From contig NZ_JADYVD010000055.1 of assembly GCF_020193575.1 (NCBI RefSeq), positions 1 through 48,207 of the forward strand: a stretch of 48,207 nt of DNA. Direction: 5' to 3'. Below are positions 15,813-22,988 of the stretch, piece after piece (the first letter of the stretch is position 1; each line of letters opens with the position of its first letter). The translations under genes were made by a program, and so were the position numbers. The notes below the pieces were generated by a model. It saw nothing but the letters and a program-made list of their open reading frames with translations, made no database searches and was not told the origin of the DNA. This DNA is from Ensifer sp. IC4062 (GTDB lineage: Bacteria; Pseudomonadota; Alphaproteobacteria; Rhizobiales; Rhizobiaceae).

Positions 15813-16670
15813 ATGGATACCTTCCCTCGCCCTCCCTTTGCGCGGCAATCTCAAGCCATGCCTGGAACGACGGATCGAATGGAGCCGATGCCGGATCATG
15901 GGGAGAATTCCTACAAGGGCTCAGGCCGGTTGGAGGGAAAGAAGGCGATCATAACCGGTGGTGATAGCGGCATCGGCCGGGCGGTGGCGATCGCCTACGC
16001 CAGAGAGGGCGCTGACGTCCTCATCGCCTACCTCAGCGAGCATGAGGACGCGCAGGCGACAAAGGCGCTCGTCGAAGAAGCCGGGCGCAAGGCCGTACTG
16101 GTAGCGGGCGACATCCAGTCCTCCGATCACTGCCGGCGCATCGTAAAAACAGCCATCGACGGGCTCGGCGGCATAGACATTCTCGTCAACAACGCGGCTC
16201 ACCAGGCGTCCTTCCGGGCGATCGAGGACATTACGGACGAGGAGTGGGAACTGACCTTCCGGGTCAACATGCACGCGATTTTCTACCTGACCAAGGCAGC
16301 GGTGCCGCACATGCGTGAAGGCAGTGCGATCATCAACACCGCTTCCATCAATGCAGACAGTCCCAATCCAACCCTGCTTGCCTATGCCGCCACCAAGGGT
16401 GCGATCCATAATTTCACGGCCGGTCTCGCGCAACTGCTGGCCGAACGAGGCATACGCGCGAATGTCGTGGCTCCAGGTCCGATCTGGACGCCGTTGATAC
16501 CGTCCACCCTCCCGGAAGATTCCGTTGTCGATTTCGGCAAGCAGGTACCGATGAAGCGTCCGGGTCAGCCGGTGGAATTGGCTTCGACCTTTGTCATGTT
16601 GGCTGACCCGATGTCGAGCTATGTATCGGGCGCGACGATCGCCGTGACCGGGGGTAAGCCGTTCCTCTGA
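15813..16670 (+). CDS. Stress-type short-chain dehydrogenase with N-terminal extension
   Basis: A 285-residue SDR with about 40 extra N-terminal residues rich in Pro and Met, as in the general-stress SDRs of the Bacillus YhdF/GSP39 type. Motifs: TGGDSGIG for cofactor, NNAA in LVNNAAHQ, NTASIN for serine and YAATK for the Tyr/Lys pair. The ATG at 15813 has GGAG 9 bp upstream. An EcfG-type promoter lies at 15634. Substrate unknown. Confidence 0.87.
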   Translation: MDTFPRPPFARQSQAMPGTTDRMEPMPDHGENSYKGSGRLEGKKAIITGGDSGIGRAVAIAYAREGADVLIAYLSEHEDAQATKALVEEAGRKAVLVAGDIQSSDHCRRIVKTAIDGLGGIDILVNNAAHQASFRAIEDITDEEWELTFRVNMHAIFYLTKAAVPHMREGSAIINTASINADSPNPTLLAYAATKGAIHNFTAGLAQLLAERGIRANVVAPGPIWTPLIPSTLPEDSVVDFGKQVPMKRPGQPVELASTFVMLADPMSSYVSGATIAVTGGKPFL

Positions 16671-16788
16671 TAATGATTGAGAGTGTGAAACAATTGGCGC
16701 GCGGCCGAATATCGACGACTTGAAAGCAGTGGCGACGGACCGATGCAATCCGACATCATCCGGTCGCCTATGCTAATCATGCGCTAAA

Positions 16789-17055
16789 TCAGGCACCGGT
16801 CCAGCTATTGACGCGGAATTGCGCTTCCTCGGCCGCCTTGATGAAGGCGGCACGTGCGGCGTCGGGTTCATCGTTCCCCTCGATCACGCGATCGCATGCG
16901 GCCAATGCTTCCCTTTTTGCCTTTCCGTCGGCGAGCGGCCAGTGATTCTTGAGACATAAAAAGGCGTCGCGCGTGCTCTGCACCCGCAACACTCGCCTCG
17001 GCGCCTCCAGGATGACCACTTCGCTCCAGAGACGATCCTGCGTCAGGCTTGGCAT
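16789..17055 (-). CDS. DUF982 protein
   Basis: An 88-residue protein matching DUF982, a small family greatly expanded in rhizobia: an N-terminal strand pair, a Trp-Pro near the centre (KNHWPLADGKAK) and an alanine-rich C-terminal helix with a Phe-Ile-Lys-Ala-Ala-Glu-Glu-Ala stretch. A GAGGGAG site precedes the ATG. Its start overlaps the end of the CBS-domain gene by 13 bp, so it is the last gene of a three-gene stress unit. Function unknown. Confidence 0.82.
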   Translation of the reverse strand: MPSLTQDRLWSEVVILEAPRRVLRVQSTRDAFLCLKNHWPLADGKAKREALAACDRVIEGNDEPDAARAAFIKAAEEAQFRVNSWTGA

Positions 17056-17525
17056 GTCGCGACTCCCTCAACAGGAGGTGACTGGGGCGCCTGACGGCTT
17101 ATCCCCCCCAATACGAGGCCCCCGAGTTCCGGGCTCGCTCGCGTGATGTCGGCCAGTGAAACGATGCCGGCCGCGTGCTTGTTTTCGTCAACGACGACGA
17201 GGCGGCGTATTTTGTATTCATGCATCTTTTGCGCGGCTAGAAGGATGCTATCGCCCTCCTCGCAGGATTCTGCCGAAACCGTCATGAACTCGAACACGGC
17301 CGTCGATGTCGACAGTCCCTGAGCCACTACCGAAGCGAGGATGTCACGGTCCGTGACGATCCCGAGGATCGTTCCGACACCCGGAGCCTCGACCGGCAAC
17401 GCGCCCACGCCTGCCTCCTCCATCAGCCGCGCAACGGATTGCGCCGTGTCGCTCGGTGAAACCGTAAAGACCTGCCTGGACATCACGTCCCGAACGCGTA
17501 TCGATCTGTCCTCATGGGCGGCCAT
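17043..17525 (-). CDS. CBS-domain-pair protein
   Basis: A 160-residue protein made of two CBS domains (about 10-65 and 75-130), which bind adenosyl nucleotides. Each repeat shows its signature: VRDVMSRQVFTVSP ... GIVTDRDIL and EFMTVSAESCEEGDS ... GIVSLADI. The ATG at 17525 has an AGGAGTC site; an upstream ATG at 17543 is possible. It overlaps the genes on both sides (14 bp and 13 bp), indicating coupling. The ligand and partner are unknown; a second CBS protein lies at 22167. Confidence 0.88.
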   Translation of the reverse strand: MAAHEDRSIRVRDVMSRQVFTVSPSDTAQSVARLMEEAGVGALPVEAPGVGTILGIVTDRDILASVVAQGLSTSTAVFEFMTVSAESCEEGDSILLAAQKMHEYKIRRLVVVDENKHAAGIVSLADITRASPELGGLVLGGISRQAPQSPPVEGVATCQA

Positions 17526-17715
17526 TGACGAGACTCCTGCCATTGATGGATGCAGGCACCCTGACCTCCTCATCTGCCGGCTTCTTGAGTGGAAGATCGA
17601 CGCGGTATGGAACAATCACCTGGGGCTGCCACGTGTTTCGCTGCGCCTTTTTGGGACTCGGATTCTCGGGCGGCCGAAGGAACTTCGGTCGCTTTTGCTT
17701 CGCTTTTTGCCGCAC
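17512..17715 (-). CDS. Small basic Pro/Lys-rich protein, 67 residues
   Basis: A short basic protein (RQKAKQKRPKFLRPPENPSPKK and following) starting with GTG and preceded by AAGGGAGC at good distance. It overlaps the CBS gene by 14 bp and follows an EcfG-type promoter, both arguing that it is real. No domain recognised; it may bind nucleic acid, which is a guess from charge. Confidence 0.6.
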   Translation of the reverse strand: MRQKAKQKRPKFLRPPENPSPKKAQRNTWQPQVIVPYRVDLPLKKPADEEVRVPASINGRSLVNGRP

Positions 17716-17771
17716 GATTTGCTCCCTTCTGCTCGTGTGGACATGCGCGCGCTAGGCCGCAATGCTTCCTT

Positions 17772-17796
17772 AACGCGCCACAAAGGGAGGGGTTCC
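17772..17796 (-). promoter_or_regulatory. EcfG-type promoter, GGAAC-N16-CGTT
   Basis: Minus-strand GGAAC at 17792-17796 and CGTT at 17772-17775, 57 bp before the GTG at 17715. Likely drives the three-gene unit down to DUF982. Confidence 0.72.
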
Positions 17797-17823
17797 CGCG
17801 TGCGGCAGGCTATTTCGACTTTC

Positions 17824-18111
17824 TCAACTATCGCTTTTCGGGGCGGCGGGGCGGCCGCCCCCAGCCGCGCGTGCTTCGGCGTCCTGAAGAATGGATGAGA
17901 TTTCCGCCGTCACCGCGTTCTGCCGGGCAAAGGCCTCGGACGGAACAATGCCCGGATCCTCCTCGTGATCCTGCACGATCAGTTCTTCTTCCAGGATACG
18001 GGTGATCTCCACCCAGGCATCGGCATTCTTCGCCAGCGCGGAAAGAATAGCCACCAGAACTTCGCGTTGGGCGGCCAGTCGAAATTCGGTGCTTTCCACG
18101 CGCGTTCCCAT
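17824..18111 (-). CDS. Helical hypothetical protein, 95 residues
   Basis: A mostly helical acidic protein (FRLAAQREVLVAILSALAKN, then AWVEITRILEEELIVQDHEEDPG). The ATG at 18111 follows a GGGGACGG site. No family recognised and no EcfG-type promoter found directly upstream; the dispersed repeat copy C lies behind it. Confidence 0.6.
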   Translation of the reverse strand: MGTRVESTEFRLAAQREVLVAILSALAKNADAWVEITRILEEELIVQDHEEDPGIVPSEAFARQNAVTAEISSILQDAEARAAGGGRPAAPKSDS

Positions 18112-18139
18112 GTTCCGTCCCCGAAGCAGTTCATCGGCA

Positions 18140-18235
18140 CTACAGCGCCGCACGTCCAATCATACGCGCAAAGATCGCTGTAGCACGTTGAATCCCTGGA
18201 TGTTCTTAAATCGATTTCGATTTAAGGAATCATGC
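18140..18235 (-). repeat. Dispersed intergenic repeat, copy C
   Basis: Minus-strand copy of the family at 1538-1640. The palindrome is complete here: CTTAAATCG (18205-18213) with CGATTTAAG (18218-18226). It lies directly behind the DUF1236 gene and could serve as its transcription end. Confidence 0.72.
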
Positions 18236-18245
18236 CGTATCACAG

Positions 18246-18530
18246 CTATTCGAGAACCTGAACGATTGTGTGCGTCTTCGGATTCACGATGACCCGCTTT
18301 TCATTAACGATCGCGTAGCCGTATTCAGGCTGGTCCGGAATGGGGTGGACTTCCACTACGTCAGGCACCGGCTGGCCCACGACAATCTCGCCCTCGTATT
18401 TTACCGATGGCGTGTTCTGTTCCATCACGTACGTCCTGACTTCACCGGGCAATACGATAGTGTCCTGGGCAATCGCCGACGAACCCGCAGACATCAGCAG
18501 CGCCGCAATCATCATGGCAAATTTATTCAT
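18246..18530 (-). CDS. Secreted DUF1236 protein
   Basis: A 94-residue protein with a cleavable signal peptide (MNKFAMMIAALLMSAGSSAIA, cut near residue 21) followed by a DUF1236-type domain. Its pattern RTYVMEQ..PSVKYEGEIVVGQPVPDVVEVHPIPD and the C-terminal YAIVNEKRVIVNPKT are characteristic. Periplasmic in rhizobia, function unknown. The ATG has an AAGGAAGGAG site and the EcfG-type promoter is 29 bp upstream. Confidence 0.87.
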   Translation of the reverse strand: MNKFAMMIAALLMSAGSSAIAQDTIVLPGEVRTYVMEQNTPSVKYEGEIVVGQPVPDVVEVHPIPDQPEYGYAIVNEKRVIVNPKTHTIVQVLE

Positions 18531-18558
18531 GATATACTCCTTCCTTGAGAGACCTCCC

Positions 18559-18583
18559 AACCAACGGCAACGTAATTGGTTCC
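18559..18583 (-). promoter_or_regulatory. EcfG-type promoter, GGAAC-N16-GGTT
   Basis: Minus-strand GGAAC at 18579-18583 and GGTT at 18559-18562, 29 bp before the DUF1236 start. Confidence 0.65.
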
Positions 18584-18749
18584 CGGCCCCACTCGTGGGC
18601 CTGGCTTGCGATCTCTCTTGGGCCAGAAGTGTCCCGCCACCGAGAGCAGCACACCCGTTCTCGATGTGATAAGGGAATGTGACGCCTTGAGCGGAAGAAC
18701 CTGGCTGGCCGACCGACTGCGAACGGAAACTGCGCTTTGACTGACGGCG

Positions 18750-18784
18750 CAAAAAAGAGGTCCCTCGGCAAGAAGAACCTCTTT
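18750..18784 (-). terminator. Rho-independent terminator of the glycine-rich gene
   Basis: Stem AAAGAGGT (18754-18761) with ACCTCTTT (18777-18784); on the minus strand the stem runs into a T tract. It starts 42 bp after the stop of the glycine-rich gene. Confidence 0.65.
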
Positions 18785-18825
18785 ACACTCCGGTCGGCAA
18801 TTACGTCAGGTCAGATTTGCCGTCC

Positions 18826-19176
18826 TCAATCGCCGCCGCCCCCTGACGTGCCGCCACCGGTGCCGGTACCTTCCTCACCACCGTTGCCGGTAGAACTCTC
18901 CTCGTCACCGGCACCGTTGCGTGCGCCGTCACTGTCGGCACTACCTGTTCCGCCGTTGCCGGTATCCTCGGCACCACTGCCCGCACCACCGGTATCCTCC
19001 GCACCGCTGCCGGTGCCACCGCCGTCGTCACTTCCAGTTCCTGGTATAAGAATGACCCCGTTATCTGCGTAGGCATTGCTTGACGAACCGCCATCGCCAC
19101 TCCCCGTGATGAGCGGCATTGCAGTCGCGGACGCGAGTCCAAATAGCGACACAGCGATAACTTTCGGGAGTTTCAT
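18826..19176 (-). CDS. Exported glycine/serine/aspartate-rich low-complexity protein
   Basis: A 116-residue protein with an N-terminal hydrophobic signal segment (MKLPKVIAVSLFGLASATA) and a tail of about 70 residues made almost only of Gly, Ser, Thr, Asp, Glu and Ala. The unit GSGAEDTG occurs twice in tandem (in GGTGSGAEDTGGAGSGAEDT), followed by looser copies. It ends in a glycine run. A strong AAAGGAGGT site precedes the ATG and a terminator follows. The sequence looks like a disordered periplasmic or surface polymer; no family known. Confidence 0.72.
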   Translation of the reverse strand: MKLPKVIAVSLFGLASATAMPLITGSGDGGSSSNAYADNGVILIPGTGSDDGGGTGSGAEDTGGAGSGAEDTGNGGTGSADSDGARNGAGDEESSTGNGGEEGTGTGGGTSGGGGD

Positions 19177-19494
19177 TGCGTACCTCCTTTGGCGGGCAAC
19201 CGCCTGCCTCAGGCCAACCTTCACGAAAAGAAAGTAGGCGCGTGACCCCAACCATGTTCAAGGATTGCACCAGACCGAGGCATTTTAGAGATCTGCGATG
19301 GCATTGGCCGGATTTGCGGCAGCAAGGAGCGGCGCGAGGGCGTATCCGGTGCGCCTGCAATAGCACTTCCCATTCAGGAGGAGTCACGTCATCACGCGGC
19401 GCAGCCGAGCAGAAAATGCCGGCTTCTACTCCAAGAAGCCATTCAGCCAGGTGACCGGAGATACCATCGCCCCCAAATAACATTCCTCGACCGA
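19177..19494. other. Gene-free stretch before the ECF sigma gene
   Basis: About 320 bp between the glycine-rich gene and the sigma-factor promoter. Open frames exist on both strands but lack ribosome sites and family resemblance. No hairpin, repeat or EcfG-type element was found in it. Confidence 0.5.
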
Positions 19495-19519
19495 GGAACC
19501 AAAAGCCCGGCTAGGCATT
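19495..19519 (+). promoter_or_regulatory. Possible EcfG-type promoter, GGAAC-N16-CATT
   Basis: GGAAC at 19495-19499 and CATT at 19516-19519, 47 bp before the sigma-factor ATG. The -10 departs from NGTT, so autoregulation is only suggested. Confidence 0.4.
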
Positions 19520-19565
19520 GTTCGACATTACCAATGTTCTGTTCGTGCAAAGGGCGGTATTCGAT

Positions 19566-20087
19566 ATGCCTGCCATCAGCGTCCACGCGCTTCACCAATC
19601 GCATCACATAGAAGAGCAGGTCGTCGATCTGATCCCTGCTCTGCGGGCGTTTGCCCGGACCTTTACCTCAGTGCCTTTCGAGGCGGACGACCTCGTGCAG
19701 GAAACCTTGTTTCGGGCACTGCGGAGCATCAACCAGTTTGAACCGGGCACCAGCCTGAAGTCCTGGCTGTTCACGATCATGCGCAACACTTTCCGGACCC
19801 AATACAAGATCCGGACGCGCGAGAGTCCGGGAAATACCAATTGCGCCGAATTGCCGATTCCGATGGCCCCGCCGCAGGAATGGTCGGTTCTGAATGGAGA
19901 ACTTCGCAATGCTCTAGCGTCGCTGACCCCTGAGCATCGGGAGGTCCTTGTTCTCGTTGCCGGTTTCGGGATGAGCTATAAGGAGGCGGCCGATATATGC
20001 GATTGCGCGATCGGCACGATCAAGAGCAGGCTGAGCCGAGCGCGCGAAGAATTGACCGTCCAAATGCATGGAAATCCACTGAATTAG
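19566..20087 (+). CDS. EcfG-like ECF sigma factor
   Basis: A 173-residue ECF sigma factor. Region sigma2 (about 20-85) includes LIPALRAFARTFTS, ADDLVQETLFRAL and the -10-contact segment LKSWLFTIMRNTFRTQY. Region sigma4 (about 110-162) includes LTPEHREVLVLVAGFGMSYKEAADICDCAIGTIKSRLSRAREEL, with the helix that reads the GGAAC -35 element. The pattern is that of the EcfG/RpoE2 group that drives the alphaproteobacterial general stress response. The ATG at 19566 is preferred by family alignment. A NepR-like peptide is encoded convergently 21 bp downstream. Whether this is the main EcfG or a paralogue cannot be told here. Confidence 0.87.
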   Translation: MPAISVHALHQSHHIEEQVVDLIPALRAFARTFTSVPFEADDLVQETLFRALRSINQFEPGTSLKSWLFTIMRNTFRTQYKIRTRESPGNTNCAELPIPMAPPQEWSVLNGELRNALASLTPEHREVLVLVAGFGMSYKEAADICDCAIGTIKSRLSRAREELTVQMHGNPLN

Positions 20088-20108
20088 CCGCAGTTGAAAA
20101 GAGTCCCC

Positions 20109-20270
20109 TCAGCGCTTGCGTGCATTCAGCGCCTCTTGCAGCTGCCGAGCCAGTTCCAGCAGCCGTTCCGGCACAGCTTCCTCCTGTATCTTGTTCATGA
20201 GGGAGGCGATCCGCTCGTCGATGGCCGTGTCTTCGTCCGCACCCGCCGCACGTGCTTTAGTTTCGTTCAT
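20109..20270 (-). CDS. NepR-like anti-sigma peptide, 53 residues
   Basis: A short peptide preceded by an AAGGATAAGAGG site. Its centre and C terminus (ERIASLMNKIQEEAVPERLL, then ELARQLQEAL) have the two-helix layout of NepR anti-sigma factors: an I-x-x-x-L/M helix, a Val-Pro-x-Arg turn, then a leucine-rich helix. NepR binds EcfG sigma factors and is released by phosphorylated PhyR. It is convergent with the EcfG-like gene, whereas NepR is classically beside it in the same direction; no PhyR or kinase gene is visible. The NepR identity is by pattern only. Confidence 0.6.
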   Translation of the reverse strand: MNETKARAAGADEDTAIDERIASLMNKIQEEAVPERLLELARQLQEALNARKR

Positions 20271-20455
20271 CCTCTTATCCTTCGTCATGCCGAGGATCTC
20301 ACCAAACCTATTGTGCCGGGTTCTTCATGTAATCGCCAGAGCGGGATCAGGAAAAGCGTGGGGTCCCCGCATGCGCCCCCTATTGGAGGAGACCACGAAA
20401 CGCTCGCCAATTAGGGCCCCACCGATTGTGCCGGCCAGACAGCGCCGCAGGGCAT

Positions 20456-20644
20456 CTACGACTTGGAAACGTGTTCCTTTTTGCCTTTTCGCTTCGTTGA
20501 GGCCATTTCCTCGAGCTCCTTTTCGGTCATGGATTTTTCCATGCTCTTCGACGCTCCCTTGAGCTCGCCCTTCTTCATGTCTCCTCGCTTGGCGGCAAGC
20601 GCGGCACCTGCAGCCTTTTGCTGTGCTTTCGATTTTGCAGGCAT
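20456..20644 (-). CDS. DUF3008 small basic protein
   Basis: A 62-residue protein beginning MPAKSKAQQKAAGAALAAKR, the hallmark of DUF3008, and rich in Lys and Met/Ser throughout. A GGAAGGAG site precedes the ATG, and an EcfG-type promoter lies 53 bp upstream. The family is stress-associated in rhizobia but of unknown function; its charge suggests binding to nucleic acid, a guess. Confidence 0.82.
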   Translation of the reverse strand: MPAKSKAQQKAAGAALAAKRGDMKKGELKGASKSMEKSMTEKELEEMASTKRKGKKEHVSKS

Positions 20645-20697
20645 TTCCTTTCTCCTTCCGGCGACAGATTACGCCGCATCGATTCCGACACCCCCGG

Positions 20698-20722
20698 AAC
20701 CGGCAACCGTCAATTATGTTCC
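20698..20722 (-). promoter_or_regulatory. EcfG-type promoter, GGAAC-N16-GGTT
   Basis: Minus-strand GGAAC at 20718-20722 and GGTT at 20698-20701, directed at the DUF3008 gene. Confidence 0.6.
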
Positions 20723-20770
20723 GTCTGTGGAAAGGATGGCGAACGCCGTCAGTGGAGAGGCGCTCGCCTT

Positions 20771-21427
20771 CTACTTGCCGGTCTGCCACATGGGCGCCGC
20801 GACGGGCTTGGATTCCGGCGATCCGCGAAAGCGGAGAAAGATGGAAAGGACCACGAGCACTAAAGTGGAAAGAAACTCCGATTGCCAATTCTGGAAACAT
20901 TCGAACCAGAATTCAGAACTGAAAAGGTGGGTCCAGACGTCCGAAGCTGCTTCGCCATGGGCAGACGCACTGAGGTTTGCCGCAGCCGCGCTTGCGCGCA
21001 GGTGCAGTACAAACGACAGTACGAAGAGTCCGCCGAGGGCAATGCCAAGCGAATAGGAATAGAACGTCTTGAGCACACCACCACGGCGGACCGGCCATGG
21101 TGCCGCAGGATCATTTTTTTTGCAGATCGGATCATCCTCTTTCGATCCTGCATCCGGGTCCTTCGATTCTGCCGAGCCGCGTTGAAAGAGAAACGCCGTG
21201 AGGCAAACGTAGGCGGACATCTGCAGAAATTCGCTTTCCCAGTTCTCGAAGAGAGCCGATAGGAAATGACCCGACAAGAGGTACGAGGCGACGGTTAGTG
21301 GCGTGCCGTCGTGCAAGGCCGCATCGTGGTTATAGGCATGCACGCCACTGACCACCATTCCGGCAATTGTTGCCGAGGTCAGAACGAACAGCACGATCGT
21401 CAATCCGTAGTCACGCAGAAACGACAT
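20771..21427 (-). CDS. DUF6766 membrane protein
   Basis: A 218-residue membrane protein with a duplicated layout. Each half has hydrophobic helices (about 8-27 and 68-82, then 122-142 and 185-199) and a matching motif: FENWESEFLQMSAYV in the first half and FQNWQSEFLSTLVLV in the second, with FLFQRGSAESK and FLRFRGSPESK. This internal repeat is typical of DUF6766. The ATG has a GGAGTGGA site. Function unknown; probably in the inner membrane. Confidence 0.83.
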   Translation of the reverse strand: MSFLRDYGLTIVLFVLTSATIAGMVVSGVHAYNHDAALHDGTPLTVASYLLSGHFLSALFENWESEFLQMSAYVCLTAFLFQRGSAESKDPDAGSKEDDPICKKNDPAAPWPVRRGGVLKTFYSYSLGIALGGLFVLSFVLHLRASAAAANLSASAHGEAASDVWTHLFSSEFWFECFQNWQSEFLSTLVLVVLSIFLRFRGSPESKPVAAPMWQTGK

Positions 21428-21564
21428 TAGTCCACTCCACTTCGGCTGATCGGCCAGTCACCCTGGTCTCGCCCTCTTTGCACCCTCTCTGTAAACGCTG
21501 AAATCATACGGGTTGCGCCCGGTGTCGAGACGCATCGAGCATTCCTGCACCGCACGGGTGCTGA

Positions 21565-22050
21565 TCAGTCGCCGATGAGCCAGAACAGTGAGGCAAATAT
21601 CAAGATAAATATCGCAATCGCGCCGAAGAAACGGATCATCCCGGCGTTGGTATTGTCGCCAAGGGTCTGGTTCCACGTCTCTCCTCCGGTGCCGTCGTCC
21701 TTCTGTTCCGCGGCACCTCCAGCCATCGCCTCACCACCACCGGGCCCGGATGCGGGGACATGTCTAACCGAGGTACGTATGGTCTCGCCATAGTCACGGG
21801 GGCGCGGCTGCGGCGGGTCCATCGGGTTTGCCTCTTGATCGGTCGCGCTCGAGGCCCCTCCGGCGGCGTCCCCCGCATCGGCGACGTGTCCGCGGGACGG
21901 GGCCTTATCCTCCGCCTCAGGCAGGCCCAGTTCCGCCGCTTTCCAGGCCTCTTGCGGCCTTCCCGAGTTTGCCGCATGGCTCTTAGGCGAGCCTGGCTGC
22001 GCGCGCCGCGGCACTGCACCACTGCCGCTGCTATGTTGCTTCGCTGACAT
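21565..22050 (-). CDS. Tail-anchored hypothetical protein, 161 residues
   Basis: About 135 polar, probably disordered residues rich in Gly, Ala, Pro and charge, then one C-terminal membrane segment (MIRFFGAIAIFILIFASLFW) ending near the last residue. The ATG at 22050 has an AAAGGAGT site. It lies downstream of the terminator of the DUF2934/CBS unit. A GGAAC with a GCTT element sits within that terminator, but the -10 is poor. No family recognised. Confidence 0.68.
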   Translation of the reverse strand: MSAKQHSSGSGAVPRRAQPGSPKSHAANSGRPQEAWKAAELGLPEAEDKAPSRGHVADAGDAAGGASSATDQEANPMDPPQPRPRDYGETIRTSVRHVPASGPGGGEAMAGGAAEQKDDGTGGETWNQTLGDNTNAGMIRFFGAIAIFILIFASLFWLIGD

Positions 22051-22072
22051 CTCCGGACTCCTTTGTTGCAAG

Positions 22073-22110
22073 AAAAGCGCGAGACGGAGCTTTTGTTCCG
22101 TCTCGCGCTC
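22073..22110 (-). terminator. Rho-independent terminator of the DUF2934-CBS unit
   Basis: Stem of 12 bp GCGCGAGACGGA/TCCGTCTCGCGC (22078-22109) with an 8-nt loop; on the minus strand it runs into TTTTC. It lies 57 bp after the CBS gene stop. Confidence 0.8.
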
Positions 22111-22166
22111 GGCCGCGGGCCCGAGCGGGCGATATCCAAGAATAGGCCGGAGACGAGTGGGTACGC

Positions 22167-22607
22167 TTAGCCGCTTCGTCCGGACTGGTTGTGAGAGCCG
22201 CCCGGAACTGTCACGCCTTTAAGGCCGGTGCCGGCGCTAGCGGGCTGCTCGCGGGCAGCGTCGGCAAGCGATACGATGCCGACCAATCGTTTGTCGCGAT
22301 TGACCACAGGCAACCGCCGAACCTGAACATCGCCCATGTTGCGCGCGACGTCGTCTACTTCTTCATCTTCGAAGCAGTATTTGACGTCGGTGGTCATGAT
22401 GTCGCCGATCTTTGACTGAAGGTCGAGGCCGTCTGCGACACCCCGGACGACGATGTCCCTGTCCGTTATCATACCCACCAGGCGGTCATGGTCTCCTACC
22501 GGCAGGAAGCCGATGTCGTTTTCAGCCATTTGCTTTGCGACCTCAGTAATGGTCTCGTTCGGGCTGACGAGGTGAACGTCCCTGGTCATGATTTCCGATA
22601 CGTGCAT
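22167..22607 (-). CDS. CBS-domain-pair protein
   Basis: A 146-residue protein of two CBS domains (about 2-58 and 66-122), with MHVSEIMTRDVHLVSP, GMITDRDIVVRG, IGDIMTTDVKYCFEDE and GIVSLADAAR as signature segments. Such stand-alone CBS pairs bind AMP/ATP-type ligands and modulate unknown partners. The ATG follows AAAGGAGC. Gap to the DUF2934 gene upstream is 66 bp, so it probably shares that gene's EcfG-type promoter; a terminator follows. Confidence 0.9.
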   Translation of the reverse strand: MHVSEIMTRDVHLVSPNETITEVAKQMAENDIGFLPVGDHDRLVGMITDRDIVVRGVADGLDLQSKIGDIMTTDVKYCFEDEEVDDVARNMGDVQVRRLPVVNRDKRLVGIVSLADAAREQPASAGTGLKGVTVPGGSHNQSGRSG

Positions 22608-22673
22608 GATCTTGCTCCTTTGCTTATGGATACGAAACCTAAACCGGCCGGCATCCCGCCAGCCGGTCAGTCT

Positions 22674-22919
22674 CTATTGCCCTGCCGAGTCGGCCTTTCG
22701 GGATTTGCTCACGGAGGGTGGTGACGTCGGCGTTGAGGTCGCGTGCGTCGTCCCTTCCGTTTCGAGATCCTGCTTCTCGCCGCTCGACTGGTTTTCCTCT
22801 CTCTGCATCTCCCGCGATGCTTGCTCCCAATGCCTTCGATCCTGGCCTTCTGGGCAACCTTCCTGCTCCCAAATCGCATAGGCTCTTCGCCGGATAAGCT
22901 CTTCCTTATCGTTGTCCAT
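22674..22919 (-). CDS. DUF2934 protein
   Basis: An 81-residue protein whose N-terminal half is a DUF2934 domain: EELIRRRAYAIWEQEGCPEG, then DRRHWEQASREM. The second half is polar and disordered. The family is common in rhizobia and unknown in function. An AAGAAGGGAC site precedes the ATG; a perfect EcfG-type promoter lies 45 bp upstream within the end of the neighbouring proline-rich gene. Confidence 0.85.
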   Translation of the reverse strand: MDNDKEELIRRRAYAIWEQEGCPEGQDRRHWEQASREMQREENQSSGEKQDLETEGTTHATSTPTSPPSVSKSRKADSAGQ

Positions 22920-22963
22920 GTCCCTTCTTCCTCACCGCTGAACTCTGTCGATGGCAGAAGTCA

Positions 22964-22988
22964 AACGGTGCGACTGCTCAATTGTTCC
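22964..22988 (-). promoter_or_regulatory. EcfG-type promoter, GGAAC-N16-CGTT
   Basis: Minus-strand GGAAC at 22984-22988 and CGTT at 22964-22967. It overlaps the last codons of the proline-rich gene, so the DUF2934-CBS unit has its own promoter. Confidence 0.75.

Noticed and set aside
15686..15964. Peptide beginning MEIMQRFKALQRHLRVSKDA
   Set aside because: It is the translation of the dispersed repeat; the same string appears wherever the repeat occurs and has no own ribosome site.
19061..19483. 140-codon minus-strand frame upstream of the glycine-rich gene
   Set aside because: Cys/Arg-rich translation without family resemblance or ribosome site; overlaps the true start at 19176 in another frame.
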